NCBI GenBank assembly: GCA_024509875.1
Contig: JAMPIV010012436.1
Location: forward strand, 20,565-84,564
Source of the DNA: Oreohelix idahoensis
Lineage: Eukaryota > Mollusca > Gastropoda > Stylommatophora > Oreohelicidae
Length of the DNA: 64,000 nt
Reading direction: 5' to 3'
Positions 9,657 through 21,293 of the stretch are shown in pieces (position 1 is the stretch's first letter; each line of letters begins with the position of its first letter). The translations under genes were made by a program, and so were the position numbers. The notes beneath the pieces were generated by a model. That model saw only the letters and a program-made list of their open reading frames with translations, searched no databases and was not told the DNA's origin.

Positions 9657-11515
9657 CAGGCCCACTTCCCAAATTGGCCCCAGTTCATCCTCTAACAAAC
9701 AAAGACTAGTGAGGTGAACGCCGAATCGTGTGTTTTATTTTTCCCTGGATTAACAAAATGTCACCGCGAATAGTTGGCGTAGGAACGTGCTCTTGGAGTT
9801 CACGGTTAAAAGAGGAAAATACTTCCAGTATTGGGAAACATCTGGTTGCAAAAAAAATTTTTTTTTAACAAATGATGATAATGATAATCCTATCGGACAA
9901 CTCTATGTTAGAGCTCCGATTCTGCACCGCGTAAAATCTGGATAAATCCGCTTGAATACGACTGTCAGAAGTCGGGAACAATAATGTTATTTTGTACACC
10001 CCAGTGTGCTGGTAAAATTGGAAACAATATCTGGGTTTGGTAAGTCCAGTTAAACTTATAAGTTAAAATATTTCTCATGTATCTTTGGCGAATACTCGCT
10101 CACAAATTGAAATTGGTGACGCACAAGCCAAGAAAAAGAGACAACATTAACCAATCAGAAAGAAAAAAACCGCTGGACGCCCTTGTGATCAGGTCTGCGA
10201 AGAATGCAAGAAACAATATATATATAAATTAAGCTAATCCTATATCTACACACAGACGGGGACAAGACGATCTCTTCTCCACTCCGTCAGTCGTGATTAA
10301 ATTTAAAAGGCACACGGTGTTTTCCTTTACGCCTACACGGTCAGCCTTCGTTAGCGCTGAGTTTTAGGTCGGATGGAGTTATGCAACTCTCCCGCCCCTT
10401 GCTCGCGCCGGCAGTCAGCGTACAATGTTAATCATTATTTAATTATCCATATGCGCAATTACACAAAGTATCGCCTGTCGTTAATAGCTATTAAATTTGT
10501 CGGCGTCTGTTAGTCATCGTATGGTATTAAAAAATAGGCACTTATAATAAATACACAAAATGAAATATAGCGTGAATTCTTTACTATTACTATCAGACGT
10601 GTTATCCTATAAATCCAGTCAGCTAAAACCGTCTCTTCTCGTATGAGAACGCGTGTGGCAAAAATTAACAGTTTAATTCTCTGGTATGAAATCGCTACAC
10701 GTTATTTTATTTCACTAGGTTTTAACAGCGAGAAAAATCTAAGTGAATTATAATGGTAAAAGCTAGCACTTTTAAAAAACACATTTGCCTATTTCTATTA
10801 CCAGAAAATCAGAATGAAAAATCCCAACGAATGCTAATAACACATTTCCACAGAATGGTTCTAGTACTGCGTGCTTAGAGTATTCAAAAATTCTGAGCGA
10901 CAACTGATAGCAGGTTTAAGAAAACACAATTTATATATCATTATATTTATCTGATCTATAGATGTTGTTAATTTTCGCGCTACCGTGTGTAACGAGGAAT
11001 CAGAAACAGAGTTACAAGATAAAGGCTTACGGTCGGTCTTCCGTCGAGCGCTTTCGACCGACATCAAAAGACTGATAGTTCCCTAACGGGTTTTCTCTGT
11101 ACGGATGCCCGCTTCTGAAGATCAAAGAGCCCAGGGGTTTCTGACTTCCCCTGAGTACGAACTTCAAAGGGTCTGTGTTTTTCACGTGAGGTATCGTATG
11201 ATTGACAGATAAGCTCGCGTGAGAAGACGAGGTAAACAAACCTGATTCGCTACCTGTTATGACGGGCAGGTCACGAAAGTTTGTAAACACTTCGTTTGCT
11301 TATGTTCAAAGAAAAGAGGCGGAACGAAAAAGTAAACGTGTGTGAGTAAACACAGGCAGAAAATGCATGGTTTTGTTAGCAAATCATAGAGCGCTACGAG
11401 ATTTACAAAGACTGTCAGTTTAATGTAGGCTCTTTTTCCATTATACGTCACACCAGGTACTGATTGATTGATTGGTATATCAATATTCAGAATTAATTTA
11501 CACGTAAATAAATAG
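8895..11515. other. Non-coding region with a TA microsatellite
   Basis: 2.6 kb without a supportable gene. It contains a short CA run (9126-9142), the TA repeat at 9580-9653 and AT-rich spacer. The ORFs present are short and have no recognisable motif. Unmarked host intron or intergenic DNA cannot be excluded. Confidence 0.5.
9580..9653. repeat. (TA)n microsatellite, about 37 units
   Basis: Uninterrupted alternating TA. A poly-Ile/Tyr ORF crossing it is an artefact. Confidence 0.95.
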
Positions 11516-14500
11516 AACTCCGCCAAGGCCGGTCCCAAGCCGGGCTGAAAAAGGAGGAGGGCGGCCTGCATGGAGGCCGTAAGGAGGCAGCCCCTCCACC
11601 ATGCAAAGGCACAACAGGCCAATCACCTGTTTGCTTTAAACTAGGATTGCGAGTAATATAAGAGAGAAAACCGGACTGATTCTAAATGCGACGAACTGGA
11701 ACGGACTACGACTTATGGAACTTGGAACACAAGAAGTATAAATGGGAAAGAAGAGGAGCTGGTGGAAGAGATGAGGAAAGCAAAACTAGAAATCCTGGCT
11801 ATTACCGAAACAAAGAAAAAGGGACAAGGAGTAATGGATCTCGATGGCAACACGCTGCTATACAGTGGTGTACCCACATCTGAAAGAGCTAAAGGGGGCG
11901 TGGGTTGCATTGTGGCCAAAAACCAGAAAGATAGTATCAAGGGATGGAACTTTGTCTCGGAGCGCATTATGGTTGTAAAACTAAAAGAAGGAGAAACCAT
12001 GGTCAACCTGGTCATAGTGTATGGGCCAAATGAGGATGAGGGAGCAGAGGTCAAGGAGGAATTCTTCGAGCTGCTTCAAAGGACAGTGGATGACTGCCTA
12101 GATGAAATTATCATGCTCGGAGATTTCAATGCCAGAGTTGGAAATGACCATGCTAGATGGGGTGGAGTTATCGGAAGATATGGAGAAGATACTTTCAATG
12201 ACAATGGAAAGCGACTCCTTAGATTCTGCAGTGAGCAGAATCTGATCATTACCAACACAAAGTTCCCCCATAAGCGCATACATGCATACACTAGGTGTGA
12301 ACCAACAAAGAAATAGAAGTCAGTGATCGACTATGCCATTGTTAGGAGGAGCTCATTCAAATATATCCGGGATGCTAGAGTCTGGAGGGGGCCAGAGATT
12401 GGAAGTGATCACTACCTGCTTACAATCAAAAGAACATCTGAAAGAGTTGTTCAGCCTAGGAACTGCCCAGCATCACGCAAGAAACCAAGTAAACGAACGG
12501 AAAAAATGAGCATTAAGACCTACGAGCTGAGAGAGCCAGAAATTAAGACCAGATATCAGGGGCTTATTGCTACAGTGGTGAGAAACACAGAAGAACAACC
12601 TGATGACTTGGAAACCCTGTGGCTTAAATTCAAGGACATCATAAAGAAAGCATGTGGTGAAGTCCGACTTGGGAACAAGAGAAAGAGGACACCTTGGTGG
12701 ACAGAGGAAGTCAAAGAGAAAATAAGAGAGAAGAAAATGGCATGGAAACAATACTTAGGAGCTAAAAACACAGCACGACAAATAAAGAAATATAGAGAAT
12801 ATGTGATACTCAGAACAGAAGCAAAGAACAAGGTGCTAGCAGCAAAACAGAAGTCCTGGGAAGAATTTGGAGAAAAGCTAGAAAAAGACGCGCAAGAAAA
12901 CCAGAAATTGTTCTATAAGACCCTAAAGAACACGAGGAAGGAAAAACAATGCCCTCTCAAATTTATAAAGGACAAGCAAGGCAAATTGCTTACTGCCCCG
13001 AAGGAAGTAATGGAAAGATGGAAAGAATATTTCTCAGAACTCCTTGATGGTGAGCAAGGTCAATCATCACAAATGATAACCACTAGCACAGAAGAGGAAA
13101 CAAATGGTGATGAAGATGACATAAAGATGGAAGAACTGAAGGCAGAACTGGAGAAAATCAAGATGGGCAAAGCAGCAGGGCATGATGGTATAACACCATA
13201 AATGGTTAAGTACATGGGAGCTTCAGGCGACCTATTACTCTTAAGGGTCCTACAGGCAGCGTGGTGCAACAAGACCATACCAAAGGACTGGGAGATTGCC
13301 ATCATAACACCAATTTTCAAAAAGGGTGACAATCGACAATGTGGAAACCATAGAGGCATATCCCTTCTCAGTGTCCCTGGTAAAATCTACTCTAGAATCC
13401 TAGAGCAGAGACTCCGACGCCTAGCTGAGCCACAATTGGATGAGGTCCAGTGCGGATTCCGAGCAAACCGAAGTACTCAAGACCTAATCTTCACACTCAG
13501 ACAGCTGAGTGAAAAGGCCCTTGAGTATAAGAGTGAGATCTATCTTTGTTTCATAGATCTGGAAAAGGCATTTGACAGGGTCCCCTGGAGCAAACTTTGG
13601 GACTGTTTGGCAAGGAAGAACATTCCAGCACCTCTGATTCATGCTATACAGAGCTTCTACAAGTCTTGCAGGAATTATGTGAGGACAGCAAACCATAAGT
13701 CAGAAGAGTTCAGGACCACCACTGATGTAAGACAAGGTGATATCCTGTCACCTTATCTTTTCATACTCCTCATGGACGATGTTATCAAGTCATGTAAGGA
13801 GAGAACAAGAAAGTATTCAGTGGGGTACTGGAAGATGAGACAGGTATGTATTTCAGAGCTGGCATTTGCTGATGATGTTGTCCTGATTGCTAAATCAGAG
13901 GCACATCTCCAATCCAACCTGCAAGTCTGGAAGGAAGAGCTGGAGAAGAGAGGGATGGTCATAAGTAGCTCTAAAACTAAATCCATGGTGATATCACGAG
14001 AAGAAAGAAGACATCAGATTAAGCTGGGAGAACAGGTCCTGGAGCAGGTCGACCACACTAAATATCTCGGAGCTATTATAGACCGAAAGGGAGGCATCAA
14101 AGAAGAGTTGGCCACTCGAAAAGCAGCAGCTGGGAGACTTTTTCAGGCCATAAATCGAGGATTTCTCAGCAAGAGAGAGGTTGGTAAGAAAACGAAGATG
14201 GCTGTATACCGCTCCACCTATGTTCCAGTCTTAACATATGGATGCGAGTCATGGGCAATGACTACAACCCATAAAAGCCAGATCCAAACCTCAGAAATGA
14301 GGTATCTGAGGAAGGTGGTTGAAGTAACAAGAAGAGACATGGTCTGCAACCAGACGATACGTCAAGGCCTTAAATCCCACCCCCTGCAGACCCAAGTAGA
14401 ACAGTCCCAACTAAGATGGTTTGGCCATGTCTGCAGAATGGGAGAAGATCAGCTACCACGACAAGCATGGGAAACAAAGAGCCAGGGATCCAGACCCCCA

Positions 14501-14668
14501 GGACGACCGAGAGTCCGCTGGGAGGACAAAATTAGACAATCTTTGAAGGACCGACGACTAGAATGGAACCAGGCCAGGAGGAAGACAGCCGATAGGATAG
14601 TCTGGCGCTCTCTCTCTTCCTAACCTCTACACCTCACGGTAGAAGGGGAACGACTAAGTAGTAGTAAA
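11516..14668 (+). mobile_element. Non-LTR retrotransposon (LINE family B), nearly full length
   Basis: About 3.1 kb. The left part (from about 11,516) carries a non-coding leader with GGCCGGTCCCAAGCCGGG, a signature I associate with 5' ends of this LINE group. One reading frame then spans endonuclease and RT to the stop at 14,621-14,623. The 3' end is TAAGTAGTAGTAAATAAATA. A shorter copy of the last ~220 bp is at 18,388-18,612 on the same strand, ending at the same point. Two in-frame stops and a probable frameshift near the start disable it. Confidence 0.88.
11657..14623 (+). pseudogene. LINE B endonuclease-reverse transcriptase, two in-frame nonsense codons
   Basis: One frame (first bases equal to 2 modulo 3) is open from 11,657 to 14,623 except for TAG at 12,314-12,316 and TAA at 13,199-13,201. 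The endonuclease shows GTWNTRSINGKEEELVEEM, the TETK motif, IVYGP, LGDFNARVG, and GSDHYLL after the first stop. The RT shows AGHDGITP just before the second stop, then HRGISLLSV, QCGFRANRS, FIDLEKAFDRVPW, DVRQGDILSP, and FADD at about 13,863-13,874. The C-terminal part has GCESWAM, RWFGHVCRM and GRPRVRWED. The ATG at 11,686 is in another frame, so a one-base shift near the start is likely. All catalytic motifs survive, so inactivation is recent. Confidence 0.88.
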
Positions 14669-16130
14669 TAAATAGTACCGTCACTTTTCGCACACGCCAC
14701 GAAAATGTAAGAAGTTTAATACGATCACGAGGAAAGCCGTCATTAACATTCACATGACAGCTGCTAATAATGGACTCCTTCCCCCATTAAAAAATAAAAG
14801 AAAGAAAATAACGTTTAAACGCAGATTTGCTCACAACAACCGCATTCCTTCAATAGCAAGGATGGGCGACTGATCGATCGTGACCTACTGGTAGTTCACA
14901 GTAGGTAATTTGGTAGATCAAAACTAGGACAATTTCGGACAAACCCTCTCCCGCCGGCGCGTAAAGACGGCATGTATTTAATAACTGAAATTATACTGTC
15001 TTTGTGTATTAAAGAATTTTCTCTTAAATTTATGAATGTTTTTTGTTATTGTTTATGACAGGATTGTCATTTAGAGCCAAAATCTTGGACTAATTTAATA
15101 AACTGTTTTTGTTATTTTTAATACTAAAATATCCATAACTAGAGTTGTTAGTCACGATACTCGTATTTAGTTTTGTTATGAAAATCTTCGTCTTTGTGTT
15201 CCAGGTACGTTTTTATTTATGCAGGAGAAAAAGCTGTTCACAAAAGAGGTTTTGGAGAATATTTTGAAACGTGGAAATCAATACGATATTTCTAAACACA
15301 CTTCTTGAGTATACTGCCAGCAAATTAGACTGCGAGTGGAGAAAATAACAGGAAAAAAAAAATATATATATATATATATTCTGGCAAATAATAGCAGTTA
15401 CAGTTCACGTAAATTACATGTAACAGATTGTAAAAAAAAGGCCAAACAAATTTTGTTTACCAAAGGCAGACGTGAAGAAGACGTTAAAAAGCATTTCTCT
15501 GCTGCCATGGTCATATTTAAAACCCCAGAACATTAATGAAGTGAATAATTACAATAAAATACAGACGTAAACGCAAACTTTAAGGATTTGTTCAAAATAA
15601 AATAAAATGCAAAATCTACAGAAATGAACACAAACATTTTTGTTAAAAAGAAAATTTACTTTTTTTTCTTCTTTTTTTTCTTCAAAACCTTGTTTAATTT
15701 TCATGTAAATGTAAATCATTACAAATATCTGTAGTCACTTTATGGGGATACTAACCTGTACTAAAAGTATTAACATGCTGGAGATCTTTTTTGATCAAAT
15801 ATTTGATGGTTTGTATGAAATATTTTGTTTATATCAACGTCAAAGAATTTTTAGATGACTCATTGTAGATATTTTTGAGTATTGAAAACAAGAGAATGAA
15901 ACGTCAGCATTTCCTGAGGCACCCGTTGGGGTAAATGGATCCGTCGTTAACATGCCTTGAGTTATACTGAACGATAGGGTTTTTGAGTGAATCACGTCAG
16001 GGTTTTTTTTTTTTTTTAGTCCCGGGTGAGTAAGAAAGTAAAAATTGATCTTTAAATTGTCTTCTAACATTTTTGTATGTTCTGTTTGACGCGACAATTA
16101 CGAACATTTCATCATCTCAACCCATAACCC
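14669..16130. other. Non-coding, AT-rich, possible old hAT debris
   Basis: No supportable gene. 14,682-14,740 resembles 8203-8270 (shared GTAAGAAGTTTAATAC), probably a LINE C scrap. 14,860-14,900 (GCAAGGATGGGCGACTGATC) looks like a decayed hAT terminus and 15,220-15,310 may be degenerate coding sequence, both weak. Poly-T runs lie at 15,659-15,682 and 16,003-16,018. Confidence 0.4.
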
Positions 16131-16621
16131 GTCATGGGTCGTAGGGGTGCCATGGTGGAAGCATCAGCAGACATGGTCCTCCACTGCTCTCTATTCTCAG
16201 CAATGCGTACAAGTGTGGAAAAACCGTGTCCTGCCCATTCTTTGATGTTATCAACATTTTACGAACATTTAGAGACAGAAATATTTTGATCGAAACATTC
16301 AATATCGTGTACACTTGATTGAGTGTCTTGTAAAATACGTGTTCCCTAGCAAATATCGACTCAGTTATTAAATACATCGAACTGCGGTTAGAGGCTTCGA
16401 TATTTAAAATAAACAGGCTATTTCTGTGCCTTATTTTCTGAAACTATCTGTGACGAATAAGGAATATCCATAATTTGATCTATATATATTTTTTAACCCA
16501 GTTATTTTAAAACTGATTCATATTTCGTCAGAGTATTCTCACCATACCATTTACAAGCTACATAACTTTGATGCGTCTTTGATATGACATTAATCACAAT
16601 TTTCCTTTGCGTTCCTTACAG
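16131..16621. other. Non-coding; possible dispersed repeat at 16,131-16,250
   Basis: 16,131-16,250 has a balanced, non-AT-rich composition unlike its surroundings (CATGGGTCGTAGGGGTGCCA), suggesting a repeat fragment. I could not assign it. The rest is featureless. Confidence 0.3.
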
Positions 16622-16815
16622 AGCATAGAACCACCACTGTAGTTAGCACCCTTGCATGAAGTCTGCACCCAGCAATCACATGATATTGCAGTAGTGGTTT
16701 TTGTGGCATCTTGTTTTAAGTGATAAGGTTACCAGCATCATGCACAATCTCATATTAGTCGCCTGGCACGGATGCCTGAAGGCACAGTGGACCTGTTGTT
16801 TATTTGTTTCGTCAC
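16622..16815 (+). repeat. Dispersed repeat R2, copy 1
   Basis: It shares blocks GAGCATAGAACCA, GTTACCAGCATCATGCACAA and TTAGTCGCCTGGCACG with the copy at 51,300-51,480, and in part with 17,925-18,130. It has no coding capacity. It could be a SINE or a non-autonomous element of unknown class. Confidence 0.55.
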
Positions 16816-17347
16816 AGGCCCATGGTAGCTAACGGGGCATGACATTATTGACGTCATATTATCTATAAGACTCCTATTTACTAAAGCCATTGCCGAGTAT
16901 TTGTTCCCTGTGATAATAGATGTTAGGATGTAGATTGTCGGAGTGTCTCTATGAGCTTAACTACGCACAAATGATGATAGGAAACACAAGACAGTGCGTT
17001 ACAATAGTCGGGAATCTGATACCAACCCGTGTTTCCGTCATTTTATCTCCATTAAATCTTAAAAGGGGGTGGGAGAAGGGTTGGTCCACTTGTGTCATAA
17101 CTCTGAAGTGTCAGCCCCCTGTTGATATTTCCGATTTCTCTGGGAATGGAACCCATTCCACACCTAATTTTATTTATGCTGCCAACTTGAAGCAGTTATG
17201 AAAGTAATATATATGTTACTATGTAATTTTTGTGAAAAAGTAGGTTGCCACGTAAGATATGTGGAAGATTTATTAAAATATTAACTTTTAACTTAACATC
17301 TTTTTTTCCACCCGTGGAATATTCTGACCTAATTGATCAAATAGCTT
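16816..17347. other. Non-coding spacer
   Basis: A 93-codon frame at 16,920-17,201 has no motif and is not considered a gene. Nothing else is seen. Confidence 0.4.
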
Positions 17348-17600
17348 CCAATTGGCGGAGTGGTTAGAGCGCTGGTCTCTCGCGGCAAAAGTGTCGGGTT
17401 CGATTCACGGTATCGACCCGCTTCAGTCTACCCAGCTGTAAATGGGTACTTGACTTTGCACTTGAGTTACGGAAGGAAAAAGCAGCGAGGAAGGGGACTG
17501 GTCACCCCACCTCCCGATGCTGGACCTAGTATGGTGAAGTCTCTAACACTTCACTACCCTACGGCTGTATCTGCGATGGGATTAATTGTAACTTTTTAAT
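17348..17600 (+). mobile_element. tRNA-derived SINE, copy 1 (full length)
   Basis: The head has an A box (TGGCGGAGTGGTTAGAGC) and, about 40 bp on, a B box (GGGTTCGATTCA), the internal RNA polymerase III promoter of a tRNA-derived SINE. A ~170-bp body follows with landmarks CCCAGCTGTAAATGGGTAC, GCAGCGAGGAAGGGGACTGG, GATGCTGGACCTAGTATGG and CACTTCACTACCCTACGGC. The same head and body recur elsewhere in the window, so this is a mobile family, not a tRNA gene. Confidence 0.85.
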
Positions 17601-17924
17601 TGATTAAAGCATATTAGGATATAACATGTGGACATATTTGACTTAAAGCCTTATGCTGTGCTTTTTTTTCCCCGAGAAATTTGGCAAGCCTATACTTGAA
17701 CTGCTTGCTCTTCTCAGTGGATGGCTTTAGAAAGGTACTTTCTGCAGATAAGAAGAAGCTGTGTAGGAAAGGTACATTTGAATTACTGACTTTACAGTTA
17801 TTCAATCTATCCTTATTACAGTAAACCCCATATTGCTATATCTGCGGATTGTTCTTTAATTTATGTCTTTTTCACAATAAGAATGTTTTAAATATAATCA
17901 TTTCTCTTTTTGTTCTCCATGCAA
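17601..17924. other. Non-coding spacer
   Basis: No feature recognised. Confidence 0.4.
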
Positions 17925-18130
17925 CATGATGACACCATTGCACCTGGTCCCTTTGCAGGAAGTCTGTACTAACGCATTTATGTGCTCGTGCATCAGTGGA
18001 TTCTGTAACTTCTTGTTGTCTTTGATAAGGTTACCAGCCTAATTTAAATCGCATCAGATGAGATGTTGGAGGGAGCATGAGTCATATTCTTTCTTGTGTC
18101 TACTCACGGACCCCCCGGGGTCGGCACAGT
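17925..18130 (+). repeat. Dispersed repeat R2, copy 2 (diverged)
   Basis: It shares CAGGAAGTCTG, GATAAGGTTACCAGC and the spacing of copy 1 but is diverged at the 3' end, which reads CACGGACCCCCCGGGGTCGG. Confidence 0.45.
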
Positions 18131-18387
18131 AATAGCGGGTAATAATATTATAGTAATCATCTATAAAATGCCAGCTTTTTATGTCGGAAGCCTTCGTAAC
18201 GCCCCCAAAAATAGTAACACTCACCAAAGACAAATGCGCAAAGGTTGGTGTGCATCCGCCATGTGAATGGCGTGCATGTTCAGACTCTGTACAACATTAT
18301 TTTAGTGCTAGAATTAACAGGGATGCATGTACAATGATTTAAGTTTCACGCTTTTGCTAGAATAAAATCAACTGGTACATCCCTAAT

Positions 18388-18612
18388 GGGCGAAGATCGG
18401 CTACCACGACAAGTATAGGAAACTAAGATCCCGGGATCCAGACCTCCAGGACGCTGGAAGGACAACATTAGACGATCTCTGAAGGACCGAGGACTAGAAT
18501 GGAACCAGGCCAGGAAGAAGACAGTCAGTAGGACAGTATGGTGCTCTCTCTCATCCAAACCTCTACACCTCACGGCAGAAGAGGAACGACTAAGTACGTA
18601 AGTCAATAAGAT
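18388..18612 (+). mobile_element. LINE family B, 5'-truncated copy
   Basis: It aligns by eye with 14,440-14,660: GAAGATCGGCTACCACGACA, GGAACCAGGCCAGGAAGAAG and CCTCTACACCTCACGGCAGA. It has a short internal deletion near 18,450 relative to the longer copy and a variant AAGTACGTAAGTCAATAAG tail. 5' truncation with a preserved 3' end is the normal outcome of target-primed reverse transcription. Confidence 0.85.
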
Positions 18613-18674
18613 ATTTCCCGCTGCAGAAATAGCTGTGACCTCGCTGGCGAGAAATTGGGTCAACCGTTCAGGCT

Positions 18675-18958
18675 CAGAACTAACGTAGACAGGTAAAAGG
18701 TAGTCCCATATCAGATACTGCTGTAGGGGAGTAAAGTGTTAGAGACTTCACTATATTAGGTCCAGCATCGAGAGGTGGTGTGACCAGTTCCCTTCCTCGC
18801 TGCATTTTCCTTCCCTCACTCAAGAGCATTGTAATTGTACCCATTTATAGCTGGGTAAACTGGAGCATGATGATACTGTAAATGGAACCCGGCACGTTTG
18901 CCGCGATAGACCAGCGCTCTAACCACTCAGCCAATCGGACACTCCAGAACTAACGTAG
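18675..18958 (-). mobile_element. tRNA-derived SINE, copy 2, with 14-bp target-site duplication
   Basis: The SINE lies at 18,689-18,944 on the minus strand (tail on the left; B box and A box on the right, read as GCGCTCTAACCACTCAGCC on the plus strand). It is flanked by a perfect duplication CAGAACTAACGTAG at 18,675-18,688 and 18,945-18,958. This proves insertion by LINE-type machinery and fixes both ends of the family. Confidence 0.92.
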
Positions 18959-19372
18959 CGACTTTTAATGCCGGGCAAACAGCCGTGTTCTATATGTTTT
19001 GATTACTTAACACAATATGAGTCATACGGGTGCAGGGTTACTTAAAATGGGTGCACAAACATACAATTCACTCAATGGTGGTTAATCCAACTATAGCCGT
19101 AGAGTTATAGATCAACAGGTTTAATAATCACTTAGAGTTTAAAAATATTTTCTTGATCGAGCCAGTTTTCTCTCACGGGACAGCTGAACTTTGCATTGTC
19201 TCGATCAAGAAATCACAACAGTGCAAAAGTATAAATTAAAACAACAGAAAATCAAGGTACTCTTCTGATGGACAATCGGATATTCACACCTAACATTATT
19301 TTTCCACAAGTATTTGAATAAGTAAAATTGCCGGTAAGTATTGGTGCTTTTGAATTTAATTCCCGTCAAATG
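18959..19372. other. Non-coding spacer
   Basis: An inverted pair (CTTGATCGAGCC near 19,152 and GGCTCGATC-like TCTCGATCAAG near 19,199) is the only structure noticed. No gene. Confidence 0.35.
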
Positions 19373-19596
19373 GCGGGCTTTTATAATAATATAATAATAA
19401 TAATAATAATAGCCCACTTCAGTCATAACTGACTATGGGAATGCGCCCCTGAGGTGGCAGCCCTCAGCTGCTTATTTTCCTGGTGCTCCTTTCGACGTTT
19501 TCTCCTCACCTCTGCTTCTTGTGTGAGCCTCTCTTCGCCCAATCTGAGGTGGCACCGTAAATAGCATCGCCACTTAGTGCGATCAGCGGGCTTTTA
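19373..19596 (-). mobile_element. LINE family A, 5'-truncated copy with 11-bp target-site duplication
   Basis: 19,384-19,585 is the reverse complement of about 2429-2617, including the (ATT)n tail at 19,384-19,410. It is flanked by GCGGGCTTTTA at 19,373-19,383 and 19,586-19,596. The duplication length and the truncated 5' end fit target-primed reverse transcription and confirm the family A 3' end. Confidence 0.92.
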
Positions 19597-19616
19597 CACT
19601 AGTGCTAATATAATAG

Positions 19617-19870
19617 TTGAGCGTCCGGTTGGCAGAATGGTTAGAGGGCTGGCCTATCGCGGAAAAAGTGCTGGGTTCGAAACGCGGTGACGTCACGCTC
19701 CTGTTTACATAGCTGTCAATGTGTACCTGACTCTGCTGTTGAGTTAGGGAAGAAAAAAGGCAACCAGGAAGCGAACAGGTCACCCCCCACCACACGATGC
19801 TGGACCTAGTATAGTCAAGTCTAACTTTTCAATCCCCTACGGCAGTATCTTCTACAAGGTTACCTACCTT
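19617..19870 (+). mobile_element. tRNA-derived SINE, copy 3
   Basis: A box at TTGGCAGAATGGTTAGAG, B box at GGGTTCGAAAC. The body landmarks GATGCTGGACCTAGTATAG and CCCCTACGGCAGTATCT are present. The B box is changed (GAAAC in place of GATTC). Confidence 0.85.
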
Positions 19871-20138
19871 TAATATATCAGTTGCGTAAAATGTAACAAA
19901 CGCACGTACGGACAGGGAAGTCGCCATTCTATGCATTAGTTGATGTGCAGAAATGTGTGACAGACGAGTTTATAATTGAGATCACACTTTGATGTATACC
20001 GACGCAGTTGTTTTTTTTTCATTTATCACAGTCTGCCCCATGTCTAATTGTTAGACAATTTGCCTCAATGTCATTATACTGTGGCCCAAAAATAAGCTTT
20101 TAGGTGAAAATTAAAAAGTACATCAGATACATCTAGTA
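19871..20138. other. Non-coding spacer
   Basis: No feature recognised. Confidence 0.35.
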
Positions 20139-20340
20139 CAGGCGTTCCCAACCTTTTTTCAGTCCTACCCCCTTGGCTTTTAGTAAATTTTCCCAGTATT
20201 CCTTATTCAGTATGAAAGAAATAATTTCTAGCGTTTACCATGCATAATCACATGCACAATTAAATAAACATTTTCATTAATTTTTATAACGAAACTTTAA
20301 TCGATAGGTTATAAAAAGTTTCGTTATTAAAAAAAAAAAT
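20139..20340 (+). mobile_element. hAT element left end (non-coding fragment)
   Basis: It begins CAGGCGTTCCCAACC followed by a T-run and CCTACCCCCTTGGC, the usual start of Charlie-like hAT elements. No transposase or right terminus is seen before LINE sequence starts at about 20,400. A small inverted repeat (AACGAAACTTT / AAAGTTTCGTT) lies at 20,289-20,327. Confidence 0.6.
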
Positions 20341-20399
20341 TGCACTGCTAACACATTCACATCAACACATCCATGAAAAAACGGATAGACTTAATAAGT

Positions 20400-21150
20400 A
20401 TAGCCAGCAGGTGGGCTTAAACATCAATTTAAAGAAGTCAGAGGTCATGACGCTCAATGTGAGCAACCCTGTGCCCATATCACTAAGGAATCAACAACTG
20501 GTACAGAGACACCTTCACATACCTAGGATGCATAGTAACACCAGACGGCGGGACAAGCAAAGATATCAACAACAGAATGAACAAAGCAAGAACAACCTTT
20601 TTTAGCCTAAACAACAACTGGAAGTCCTCTCAATACAGCAGAAGCACAAAATTAAGATTATATCAGAGCTGTGTGCTTTCTGTGCTTCTCTATGGTGCGG
20701 AAAGCTGGAGAGTTACAGAGAAGGAAACGTCGAAATTGTCCTCTTTTCACACATGTCTAAGAAAAATTCTCCGAATCTTTTGGCCGAATACCATCACCAA
20801 CCAAGATCTGCTTACTCGGAGCAAGCAAGAGGACATGCACACCATCATAGCTGGCAGACGCTGGAGTTGGGTTGGCCATGTTCTCAGAAGAGACCCCGAT
20901 GCCATCACAAGAACAGCTATGCTATGGACCCCTGAAGGAAAACGAAAGAGAGGCCGACCAAAAACAACTTGGCGGAGGACTGGAGGCTGAGATGCAAAAA
21001 ATGAACCAGAGTTGGGGGCACTGTACGAAGGATGGCCGCCGACCGAGCAAGGTGGAATCAATTTGTTGTTGCACTACAAGACGCCACTAGGCGTGATGGC
21101 CACTGACTGCTTTGACGGTCGCGCGGCGAAGGATCAAAGAAGAAGTAGAG
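20400..21150 (+). mobile_element. LINE family D, 5'-truncated 3' fragment
   Basis: An RT C-terminal region in shifting frames: GLNINLKKSEVMTLNVSNP (from 20,411), then, after a frameshift near 20,500, RTTFFSLNNNWKSSQYS, VLLYGAESWRVTE, LRKILRIFWPNTI and GRRWSWVGHVLRRD, then EGKRKRGRPKTTWRR (to 20,990). A further shift before the 3' end leaves short remnants to about 21,120. This is a fourth LINE family, distinct from A, B and C. Confidence 0.82.
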
Positions 21151-21288
21151 AATCGATAGGTAACAACATTAGTATTATCATGTTGTTACATGTTTATCAG
21201 AATACTGTCAAATAAACTAGTGAGGTCCTTAAGTATGTTTCTTGTCAACTAGCACTGTTATTCTTAGTTTTATTCATTTAATTTGTAA

Positions 21289-21293
21289 CTATC
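21289..21293. repeat. Target-site duplication of outer LTR element 1, left copy
   Basis: CTATC immediately before the left LTR; the same five bases follow the right LTR at 46,174-46,178. Confidence 0.92.

Noticed and set aside
9510..9698. ORF with an Ile/Tyr repeat
   Set aside because: It is a translation of the TA microsatellite.
17348..17430. Possible tRNA gene (A and B boxes)
   Set aside because: The head is followed by the same ~170-bp body in several copies; the cloverleaf is degraded and it is a SINE.
18346..18663. Minus-strand ORF of 105 codons
   Set aside because: Antisense shadow of the LINE B fragment at 18,388-18,612.
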